Source: Candidatus Omnitrophota bacterium
GTDB lineage: Bacteria; Omnitrophota; Gorgyraeia; Gygaellales; Profunditerraquicolaceae
Direction of reading: 5' to 3'
NCBI GenBank assembly: GCA_023228185.1
Contig: JALOBQ010000019.1
Location: forward strand, 1 to 12,584
DNA length: 12,584 nt
The translations under genes and the position numbers were made by a program. This document shows, one piece after another, positions 6,531 through 12,584 of this stretch (positions within the stretch are counted from its first letter, which is position 1; every line of letters starts with the position of its first letter). Under the pieces are notes generated by a model. The model searched no databases and was not told the DNA's origin. It saw only the letters and a list, made by a program, of their open reading frames with translations.

Positions 6531-7973
6531 ATGTTAATTTTCCCCAAAGAGTATCAGGTTATTTTGAAACCGGTTTCTAACTTTGCTTCAAGCCGCCGGA
6601 TAAAATTTTATTTAGTCGGTGGCATTTTGCGTGACCTGCTTATGCAAAGGCGCAAGGATAACCCGGATTTTGACCTTTCTATAAAAAAAGGAGCTTTGCG
6701 TTTTGGTAAAATGCTTGCCCGGGAAATTAAAGCTGTTTTTGTCCTGTTGGATCAAGAGCATGGAGCGTGCCGCTTGGTTAAGAAGATTGACGGCAGGATC
6801 TATACCATCGATCTAACGGATTTTCGCGCTAAATCGATCGAAGAAGATTTAAAACACAGGGATTTCACGATTAATTCGCTGGCGCTTGAGCTAAAAGATA
6901 TTTTCACAAAAGCCGATTTAAGCGGCAAGTTGATTGACCCGTATTCAGGCATAAACGACCTTAAAAATAAGTTGATCCGCTTAACCGCGAAAACATCGTT
7001 GGTTGAGGACCCTTTGCGTATTTTACGGGCGTTTAGTTTTAGCAGTATGCTTGGTTTTAAATTGCATGCGGATGTAATCAAATCCGCGCGGCTTAATAAG
7101 AACAAACTCAAGATAGTTTCCGCTGAGCGGGTGCGCGATGAATTATTTAAAGTGTTTGACACGCCGCTGGCATATCCGGCGCTGGTTGCCTGGGATAAAT
7201 TGAAGATCATTGACGTGATCCTGCCGGAAATCAAACCGATGCGCGGCATAGGCCAAGGGCCGTATCATCATTTAGATGTCTGGCAGCATACTTTAGAGAC
7301 AGTTCGCCAGATAGAACTTGTTTTTGTTCAATTAGGCAAAAAAGATAGGCTGCGGGAATATTTAAATCAGATCGTAGGCGGCTCGCATAGGCGTTTAGCT
7401 TTATTGAAGTTTGGAGCGATCCTGCATGACCTGGGTAAGCCTAAAGCCTTGCGCCATGAAAAAGGAAAAATTATTTTTCATGGCCACGAAAGGGTAGGCT
7501 TGGGTATGGCGCGCGTAATCGGCCGCAGGCTTAAACTTTCTAACGAAGAATGTTCTTCTCTCGAGAGGACGGTCTTGTGGCACTTACGCCCCGGATACCT
7601 GGCGGATAGCTGCGCGCCTACCAAACGGGCGCGTTTTCGTTATTTTCGCGATACCGGCGCTGATGCTTTAGGCGTTTTGTTGTTATCTTTAGCTGACCAG
7701 CGGGCGACCAAAGGCCGATTAACCACCGCGACATCGCGGGTCAATCATGAAAAAACAGTTGCCAAACTTATCAATGAGCTTTTTAAAAAACAAACTAAAA
7801 AATCGGTTCCTTTTGTTAACGGCCATGAGATTATGCGTAAATTTTCGCTTACGCCGTCACCGTTAATCGGAAAGATCTTAAATGAGCTTGAAGAGTTGCA
7901 GGCAATCGGCGCGATCCATAATAAAATTGAAGCTTTTAAAGCCGCTAAAAAGGTAATTTGTAAGAAGAAATGA
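6531..7973 (+). CDS. tRNA nucleotidyltransferase / poly(A) polymerase family protein with HD domain
   Basis: This is a 480-residue class II nucleotidyltransferase. The head domain has FYLVGGILRDLL (26-37), the metal-binding DFD (Asp46, Asp48) and HRDFTINSLAL (109-119). It also has EDPLRILRAFSFS (159-171) and the SAERVRDEL helix (197-205). An HD phosphohydrolase domain follows: His253 in the HHLDVWQHTLE region, His299-Asp300 in AILHDLGKPKA, HGHE at 317-320 and LADQ near 385. The usual role is adding or repairing the CCA end of tRNA. Split A-adding or CC-adding enzymes and poly(A) polymerase share these motifs, so the exact activity is open. The start at 6531 has no good Shine-Dalgarno (T-rich leader), but it gives a family-like N-terminus and a 20-bp gap from the previous gene. 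The stop overlaps the AsmA-like gene (ATGA). Confidence 0.9.
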   Translation: MLIFPKEYQVILKPVSNFASSRRIKFYLVGGILRDLLMQRRKDNPDFDLSIKKGALRFGKMLAREIKAVFVLLDQEHGACRLVKKIDGRIYTIDLTDFRAKSIEEDLKHRDFTINSLALELKDIFTKADLSGKLIDPYSGINDLKNKLIRLTAKTSLVEDPLRILRAFSFSSMLGFKLHADVIKSARLNKNKLKIVSAERVRDELFKVFDTPLAYPALVAWDKLKIIDVILPEIKPMRGIGQGPYHHLDVWQHTLETVRQIELVFVQLGKKDRLREYLNQIVGGSHRRLALLKFGAILHDLGKPKALRHEKGKIIFHGHERVGLGMARVIGRRLKLSNEECSSLERTVLWHLRPGYLADSCAPTKRARFRYFRDTGADALGVLLLSLADQRATKGRLTTATSRVNHEKTVAKLINELFKKQTKKSVPFVNGHEIMRKFSLTPSPLIGKILNELEELQAIGAIHNKIEAFKAAKKVICKKK

Positions 7974-10417
7974 AAAGAATAATTATCGTCAGCGTTATAG
8001 TCGTGGTTATTTTAGGCGCGCTGGGAATTTATTTTTTGAACTCCGTTATCCTGCCTAGTAAAATTCAGTCGCTGATCATCTCGAATTTAGAAAAACAAAC
8101 TAATGCCAGAGTAACTTTAAAATCATTAAAATTCAATATTTTTCAGGGCCTTGTGCTTAAGGATCTGGTTATCTCGCGCCAGGAACAAATTATTTTTAGC
8201 GTGCGGGAAGTCAATTGTTCGATATTTATCCTGCCGATTTTTAATAAAAAGATCATTATCCCGGGCATTACTCTAAAGTCGGCGCACCTATTCATTGAAC
8301 GTTCTCCTGATAACCAGCTGAATATCCAGGGTTTCCTTAAAGCACAAACTAATCAGCCGGAAACTGATCAAAAATTCCAGTTTATTGTTTCCAAGGTAAG
8401 TATCTTAAAAGGAAGCATTGTTTTTCAGGATAATTCCTTATCTGTTCCATTTAGAAAAGAGATAAAAGATATCAATTTGAGGTTAGGGTTGTCTTTGCCG
8501 CAAAGCGTGAAATTTTCTTTGAAGGCGCAAATGAGTTCAGATACTCCGGCAATGATCAAAGCTTCCGGAGTGTATAATTTAGCGGCGCAAGAATTATCTT
8601 CCCAGATTACAATTAATCCTATTTCACTTAAAGAGATGCGGGCTTATAGCGCAAATTTTGGGATGGATCTAACCGGAATAGTGGGTATCTCTGGACAGGT
8701 TAATTATAAAAACGGCCTGATCAGCGGCCGCGTCAAAGCGGATCTAGATAACCTGGGCATCTTCAAGAATAAGATTTCCGCTCAAATAAATGGGCAGCTT
8801 CTTTCAGATTTCAATTATGATCTAAAAACAAAAAATCCGCAATTTAAAGGTAGTTTGGATATTGCCGAAGCTTCTTTGGATGGAATAGATTCTCTTGGCG
8901 CGATAGATAATATTCACGGTAAAGTTTTATTTGATAATACCGGCTTACGCAGTGATCAATTGGAGATGGAGGTATTGGGAATCAGCTTGAGCACCGCTTT
9001 GACTTTGCAAAATTTTAACAGCCCGCGCCTGATTCTTAATTCAAAGATCGATCTTTCTTTATTGCCGGCAAAACTTAAACAAAGGTTTGGCTCAAATCCT
9101 CTTAGTTCTGCTTCTGGCACCGGAGCTTTAACTCTAACGATACAGCAAATTGCGCCTGGCGAGCCCTGGTTATTAAAGGGAAGCCTCAGTTTGTTAAAGG
9201 CAAGCCTGGGTTTTAACAAAGACAGTTTGCTTGTCAGCCAGATCAAAGGCATGGCGGAATTCACGCAGGATCAGTTGAATATCCTGAGCTCGGAGTTTAT
9301 TTTTCAGGGTGTTAATTATAAGGTTAGTGGCGTGCTAAAGAATTTTTCTTCTCCGGTAGTAAAGATTGTTGTATTAACGGATAATCTTTACCTTCAATCA
9401 GATTTTAGTTTAGCTGGTAAGAAGATTAAAATATCCGCGTTAACAGGCGCCTATCTTAATTCTGAATTTTCGATTTCCGGCGATATTGATCATACTGATC
9501 TTAATTCCCCCCAGGTTGATCTTAAGGGAAAGTTCGCTTTGCGTTTAGAGGAATTGCCCTTTATTCTGCCGCAAGCAAAAAAACAGCTTGAACAGCTTAA
9601 GCCCGTGGGAACGGTTTCCGCTTCTTTTAATTTGATCGGTAACCCTTTGAAAATTAAAACCTGCCAAGCGGATTTAGAATTATCCAGTAGTGATCTTTCG
9701 CTTTATGGTTTTCACTCAACTAATTTTTTGCTTAATTACGGCCAAAGCGCGGGGATAGCGGAAATTTCCTTAATGCATCTTGCTCTTTATGAGGGGACAA
9801 TTGACGTAGCAGCCAAGGCTAATTTAAATTCCAATAATCTGCCTTATTGGGTTTCTCTGTTAGTCCAGGGAGTCAAATTTGAAAAATTAAAACTCGATAC
9901 CAATTTTAAAAATAAAGATCTTGCCGGGATCTTAAGATTAGAAAGTAAAGTCAGTGGTTTTTCTAACGACCTTGCTAAATTAAGCGGCGCGGGTAAAGTT
10001 TCCATAACTGAAGGAAAACTTTGGGAGTTGAACCTTTTTCAGGGGTTAGGTAAGGTGCTTTTCGCGCGGGATTTTGCCAATATTGTTTTTTCCGAAGGCG
10101 CATGCAATTTTTCTATTGAAAATAAACAATTATCAACGAATAATCTTATCTTAAAGAGCAATATTGTTAATTTATCCGGGCCTGTGAAAATAGGTTTTGA
10201 TGGCGGCCTTGACGCGGCTTTGAATGTGGAGATAATCAGTGAACTTGTTCCTTTAAGCGGAACTTTAAAGGATATTACTACCGCGATCGCCGGCCAGGCA
10301 GGGACTTTTGGGGTAATTAAACTAAGCGGAACACTGCGTGAACCGAAATATAAATTCCGCCCCGCGTTGGACAATATTATCAAAGGGATCACAGATGTAT
10401 TTTTTGGCAGTAATTAG
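7970..10417 (+). CDS. AsmA-like membrane-anchored protein
   Basis: This 815-residue protein has one N-terminal membrane segment (about residues 3-24, IIIVSVIVVVILGALGIYFL). A very long region of alternating short beta-strands follows, as in the AsmA/TamB/YhdP superfamily. Near the N-terminus the pattern ARVTLKSLKFNIFQGLVLKDL (about 46-66) is typical of AsmA proteins. Residues from about 668 onward (GAGKVSITEGKLWELNLFQGLGKV) match the AsmA-like C-terminal region, including the later LSGPVKIGFDGGL. Known relatives sit in the periplasm anchored in the inner membrane and are implicated in moving phospholipid to the outer membrane or in outer-membrane assembly. A similar role is inferred, and it implies a two-membrane envelope. 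The gene overlaps the preceding one by 4 bp and is followed 11 bp later by an exported putative barrel protein. Confidence 0.85.
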   Translation: MKRIIIVSVIVVVILGALGIYFLNSVILPSKIQSLIISNLEKQTNARVTLKSLKFNIFQGLVLKDLVISRQEQIIFSVREVNCSIFILPIFNKKIIIPGITLKSAHLFIERSPDNQLNIQGFLKAQTNQPETDQKFQFIVSKVSILKGSIVFQDNSLSVPFRKEIKDINLRLGLSLPQSVKFSLKAQMSSDTPAMIKASGVYNLAAQELSSQITINPISLKEMRAYSANFGMDLTGIVGISGQVNYKNGLISGRVKADLDNLGIFKNKISAQINGQLLSDFNYDLKTKNPQFKGSLDIAEASLDGIDSLGAIDNIHGKVLFDNTGLRSDQLEMEVLGISLSTALTLQNFNSPRLILNSKIDLSLLPAKLKQRFGSNPLSSASGTGALTLTIQQIAPGEPWLLKGSLSLLKASLGFNKDSLLVSQIKGMAEFTQDQLNILSSEFIFQGVNYKVSGVLKNFSSPVVKIVVLTDNLYLQSDFSLAGKKIKISALTGAYLNSEFSISGDIDHTDLNSPQVDLKGKFALRLEELPFILPQAKKQLEQLKPVGTVSASFNLIGNPLKIKTCQADLELSSSDLSLYGFHSTNFLLNYGQSAGIAEISLMHLALYEGTIDVAAKANLNSNNLPYWVSLLVQGVKFEKLKLDTNFKNKDLAGILRLESKVSGFSNDLAKLSGAGKVSITEGKLWELNLFQGLGKVLFARDFANIVFSEGACNFSIENKQLSTNNLILKSNIVNLSGPVKIGFDGGLDAALNVEIISELVPLSGTLKDITTAIAGQAGTFGVIKLSGTLREPKYKFRPALDNIIKGITDVFFGSN

Positions 10418-10428
10418 AAGATGCGCTG

Positions 10429-11436
10429 ATGTTAAATAGAATAATGGCTAAAAGAAGAAGCAAACCAGGGAAAAAAGTTCTATTTTTTATCTTTTTCATT
10501 TCCCTTGTTTTAGTAAATGTTTTTGCTGAAGATAATATTAAGACTAACGGGCAGGTTCCTGATCCGGATTCTGCGGATGCAGGTCCCTTAGGCGATGATT
10601 CTTTGAATAAGGATTACCGCCAGAAATTACAAAGAGTAGTCGCTGAAGCAGAAGAAGAACTTCCTCAAGATTGGGAAACCTACACGCGTTTTATGCCGGC
10701 TAGCGGAGCTAAATCCCAGTCAGGAAAAGTAAGCGTCGTTGATACGGCTTCAGAATACAATTATACAATCAAAGCTTTTGGAAAATTGCCCGTAGAATTC
10801 GGATTAGCCACTAAATATATCGCTATTAATAATAAAACCGCGATCAAACTTCCTGCTCATTTAACTACTGTTGGCTTTGGCATGGAAACAACCTTGCCGC
10901 TTTTTGAGATTGATAAAACTTATATTACTATCGGTATTACTCCGTTGTTTTCTTCGGACAACTGGAACTTTAATTCTTCATCATTTTGTTTGCATCAACG
11001 GTATTTTTTGATCCGCCAGCAAAGCGAAAAACTGGTTTTTATCGCCGGGGTGGATGTTTACCCCGGCCAACAGGATGAATATTACCCGATTTTAGGGTTT
11101 ATCTATAAACCGGACGAACGGCTTACTTTTACGATTATACCGGATCATCCGGAGATTTCCTATTTGGTGAATGAAAAATTGACGGTTTTTATTGAAGGAG
11201 GCGGTTCTTCAGATGAGTTTAACGTTAAAAAAGAAGACTTGAAGAATGTCGCGCTTACTTATGATGAAATGCACGCAGGCTGCGGCCTCAGGTATAAATG
11301 GAATAAGCATCTAAAAGGTTCTTTATCTTGCGGTAGCGTGTTTAACCGTTCGATTGCTTATGATCAGGATAGCCTTGGCAAAGTGGCGTTGGAAAATGGT
11401 TTTTATACGGAATTCCGTTTTGAAGTTTCAATTTAA
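10429..11436 (+). CDS. Exported putative outer-membrane beta-barrel protein (DUF6268-like)
   Basis: A 335-residue protein. Basic residues (KRRSKPGKK) precede a hydrophobic stretch (VLFFIFFISLVLVNVFA), with a likely signal-peptidase cut after Ala33, before Glu-Asp. A polar, acidic linker follows to about residue 100. The rest alternates short amphipathic strands and turns, including GFIYKPDERLTFTIIPDHPE, ISYLVNEKLTVFIEGGG and the end FYTEFRFEVSI, as expected for a barrel. The pattern 'predicted strand, YKP-ERLTF, P-P-ISY-NE' reminds me of DUF6268 outer-membrane proteins; this is by memory, not search. The start is uncertain: ATG 10429 has only a weak GAAG upstream, and the in-frame ATG at 10444 still leaves the signal peptide intact. 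Its substrate is unknown; being next to an AsmA-like gene suggests an envelope role. Confidence 0.7.
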   Translation: MLNRIMAKRRSKPGKKVLFFIFFISLVLVNVFAEDNIKTNGQVPDPDSADAGPLGDDSLNKDYRQKLQRVVAEAEEELPQDWETYTRFMPASGAKSQSGKVSVVDTASEYNYTIKAFGKLPVEFGLATKYIAINNKTAIKLPAHLTTVGFGMETTLPLFEIDKTYITIGITPLFSSDNWNFNSSSFCLHQRYFLIRQQSEKLVFIAGVDVYPGQQDEYYPILGFIYKPDERLTFTIIPDHPEISYLVNEKLTVFIEGGGSSDEFNVKKEDLKNVALTYDEMHAGCGLRYKWNKHLKGSLSCGSVFNRSIAYDQDSLGKVALENGFYTEFRFEVSI

Positions 11437-11453
11437 TTTAGAGGAAAATAGCG

Positions 11454-11870
11454 ATGAAATCTTTTACGCAGGAATTGATATTTAATACATCCAGCCGCCA
11501 GGAGTTCATGAATATTACGCCTCAAGTGGAAAGCGCGCTTAAGAAAAGCGGTATTAAAGATGGTTTGTGTTTAGTTAATCCAATGCACATTACGGCAAGT
11601 GTTTTTATTAATGATGATGAACCAGGGTTACATAAAGATTTCGCAAGTTGGCTTGAGAAATTAGCGCCGTTTGGCAAAGATAAATACCAACATAATCTTG
11701 GCGGCGAAGATAACGCTGACGCGCATCTTAAGCGCACGATTATGGGCAGGGAAGTGGTAGTGGCGATAACTGATGGCAAATTGCATTTTGGGCCGTGGGA
11801 GCAGATATTTTATGGCGAATTCGATGGAAGGCGCAAGAAGCGTGTTTTAATAAAAATAATCGGGGAATAG
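11454..11870 (+). CDS. YjbQ / UPF0047 family protein
   Basis: This is a 138-residue member of the YjbQ (UPF0047) family. Recognisable segments are VNPMHITASVFINDDEP (41-57), NLGGEDNADAHLKRTIMG (81-98) and GKLHFGPWEQIFYGEFDGRR (108-127). The length is typical and the ends are intact. E. coli YjbQ has been linked to a thiamin phosphate synthase-like side activity, so the family is sometimes annotated 'secondary thiamine-phosphate synthase'; the true function in most bacteria is unknown. GAGG at 11441-11444 precedes the ATG. It starts 17 bp after the barrel gene and appears to be the last gene before the structured element. No thiamin gene or THI-box leader is seen nearby, so the thiamin link is not supported by context. 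Confidence 0.93.
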   Translation: MKSFTQELIFNTSSRQEFMNITPQVESALKKSGIKDGLCLVNPMHITASVFINDDEPGLHKDFASWLEKLAPFGKDKYQHNLGGEDNADAHLKRTIMGREVVVAITDGKLHFGPWEQIFYGEFDGRRKKRVLIKIIGE

Positions 11871-11874
11871 TTTT

Positions 11875-12025
11875 GCTGCCGAAACTTGATTACGCAGCAC
11901 CGCTCGATTTTCCCAGCGTGAAAATCTTCGCTTCGGCAAAATTCTCGCTCTGCCATACTTCGCAATAGCGGGGCAACCGTGCCCGCTCGAATTTTGAGAT
12001 GCTGCTTAAATCAAGTTCCGGCAGC
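11875..12025. repeat. Structured inverted-repeat element (possible MITE or RNA structure)
   Basis: This fills most of the 174-bp gap between the YjbQ and macro-domain genes. The ends are 17-bp inverted repeats with one mismatch: GCTGCCGAAACTTGATT (11875-11891) and AATCAAGTTCCGGCAGC (12009-12025). A second stem (11894-11899 with 12000-12005) continues the fold. Inside are a hairpin GATTTTC/GAAAATC (11906-11912 with 11920-11926) and a stem CAAAATTC/GAATTTTG (11937-11944 with 11989-11996). The latter encloses a GC-rich hairpin AGCGGGGCA/TGCCCGCT (11967-11975 with 11980-11987). CCGCTCGA is also directly repeated (11900-11907, 11983-11990). No gene is visible in it. It could be a non-autonomous mobile element, a repeat family, or a transcribed structured RNA; lack of a T-tract argues against a plain terminator. 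Confidence 0.75.
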
Positions 12026-12044
12026 CAAATCGTTAGGAGAAATA

Positions 12045-12584
12045 ATGAAAATTAAAAACACTGAAATTAAAGTAGTAATAGGGGATATAACGGAGATCAG
12101 GGCGGATGCGATTGTGAATGCCGCCAATAATAAGCTTTTGATGGGTGGCGGGGTTGCTGGAGTAATCAAGAAAAAAGGCGGCAGGATTATTGAAGAAGAA
12201 GCATTGAAGAAAGGCCCGATTGAAATTGGCGCGGCAATCGCTACTTCTGCCGGAGAGCTTGCGGCAAAATACGTGATTCACGCGGCGACAATGGGAATGC
12301 CTGCCTGCCGGCAGGCAGGCATTTTATTGACGAATGAAAAAAATATTCGTAATGCTTGCCGGAGCGCGTTAGATTTAGCCGAGAAATTAAAAATTAATTC
12401 TATTGTTTTTCCGGCTTTAGGCTGCGGCACAGGAGGTTTCCCGCTTTTAGCATCCGCTAAGATTATGGCGCAGGAGGTATTAAAACACCTCAGGGAAGAG
12501 GAAACTTCTTTAAGCGAAATTATTTTTTGCTTATATGACCAGGAGAGTTTTACGGTTTTTAAGAAAGGCGTTTTAGGGTATTTA
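12045..12584 (+). CDS. Macro-domain (ADP-ribose-binding) protein, partial at the 3' end
   Basis: An open frame of 180 residues runs to the window edge without a stop. It shows the macro-domain set: GDIT (13-16), Asp21 with IVNAANN (23-29), the phosphate loop GGGVAGVI (34-41), KYVIHAATMG (75-84) and PALGCGTGGFP (123-133). Such proteins bind ADP-ribose and often remove ADP-ribosyl or O-acetyl-ADP-ribose groups, so the exact reaction is open. The length suggests only a few residues are missing. The ribosome-binding site GGAG ends five bases before the ATG at 12045. Between ATMGM and LTNEKN, where relatives usually have a short link, the sequence PACRQAGI is encoded by a perfect DNA palindrome. 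No ADP-ribosyltransferase partner is visible, so a DarTG-type toxin-antitoxin pair is not supported. Confidence 0.92.
   Translation, partial: MKIKNTEIKVVIGDITEIRADAIVNAANNKLLMGGGVAGVIKKKGGRIIEEEALKKGPIEIGAAIATSAGELAAKYVIHAATMGMPACRQAGILLTNEKNIRNACRSALDLAEKLKINSIVFPALGCGTGGFPLLASAKIMAQEVLKHLREEETSLSEIIFCLYDQESFTVFKKGVLGYL
12296..12323. repeat. Perfect 28-bp palindrome inside the macro-domain gene
   Basis: The left half AATGCCTGCCTGCC (12296-12309) is the exact reverse complement of 12310-12323. It lies within codons for Met85 to Ile93 of the macro-domain protein and keeps the frame open, encoding PACRQAGI. Internally it contains the repeated unit TGCC/GGCA. Palindromes of this TGCCTGCCGGCAGGCA type are, as I recall, dispersed in several candidate-phylum genomes, including within genes; copy number in this genome cannot be judged from the window. 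Confidence 0.85.

Noticed and set aside
11437..11453. THI-box (TPP) riboswitch controlling the YjbQ-family gene
   Set aside because: Only 17 bases separate it from the previous gene, too short for a riboswitch.
11871..12044. tRNA or other known RNA gene in the gap before the macro-domain gene
   Set aside because: The stems do not fit a tRNA layout (no anticodon arm or TTCGA-type T-loop in the right place), and no known RNA class was recognised.
12033..12281. Minus-strand open frame of 82 codons opposite the macro-domain gene
   Set aside because: The + strand encodes a recognisable macro domain with all its motifs; the minus frame has no recognisable feature.
12045..12584. DarTG-type ADP-ribosylation toxin-antitoxin system
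   Set aside because: The macro-domain protein is present, but no ADP-ribosyltransferase gene lies upstream; the next gene downstream is outside the window, so no pair can be claimed.

Overview
The window looks like bacterial chromosome from an uncultured, Gram-negative-type anaerobe. The best guess is a member of Candidatus Omnitrophota (Omnitrophica) or a related candidate phylum. That assignment is an inference from three things: moderate GC content, a fused Sua5-type/LMW-phosphatase gene, and short palindromic repeats both between and inside genes. Every supported gene lies on the + strand. Most junctions overlap by 1-4 bp or are very short, so positions 523-11870 could be one or a few long operons.

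Layout. Bases 3-77 are the tail of an unidentified gene. A small cupin gene (174-491) follows and is bracketed by copies of a GGACCCTGTTTC / GAAACAGGGTCC repeat. Purine synthesis comes next with purD and purE. The cluster then runs through a Sua5/YrdC-LMW phosphatase fusion, rpiB, glyA, a dCMP/ComE-type deaminase and nrdR, with overlapping stop/start codons throughout. Part of this order (ywlC-ywlE-rpiB-glyA) is known from Firmicutes; here the first two are one polypeptide. Then come a DUF151 bifunctional nuclease, a CCA/poly(A)-polymerase-type nucleotidyltransferase with an HD domain, a large AsmA-like membrane-anchored protein, an exported putative outer-membrane beta-barrel, and a YjbQ-family protein. 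After a 174-bp gap filled by a highly structured inverted-repeat element, a macro-domain gene begins and runs off the window edge.

The genes fit together as a housekeeping block. PurD and PurE make purines, GlyA supplies glycine and one-carbon units, and RpiB supplies ribose-5-phosphate. The deaminase and NrdR touch pyrimidine deoxynucleotide supply and its regulation. The Sua5-type domain and the nucleotidyltransferase act on tRNA, and the AsmA-like protein and beta-barrel serve the envelope. I see no defence, phage, CRISPR or secondary-metabolism system.

The most unusual content is the repeat layer. It comprises REP-like palindromes around the cupin gene, a heptamer repeat before purE, the multi-stem element at 11875-12025, and a perfect 28-bp palindrome inside the macro-domain reading frame that adds a short peptide. 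PurE also lacks one histidine that is conserved in the family.
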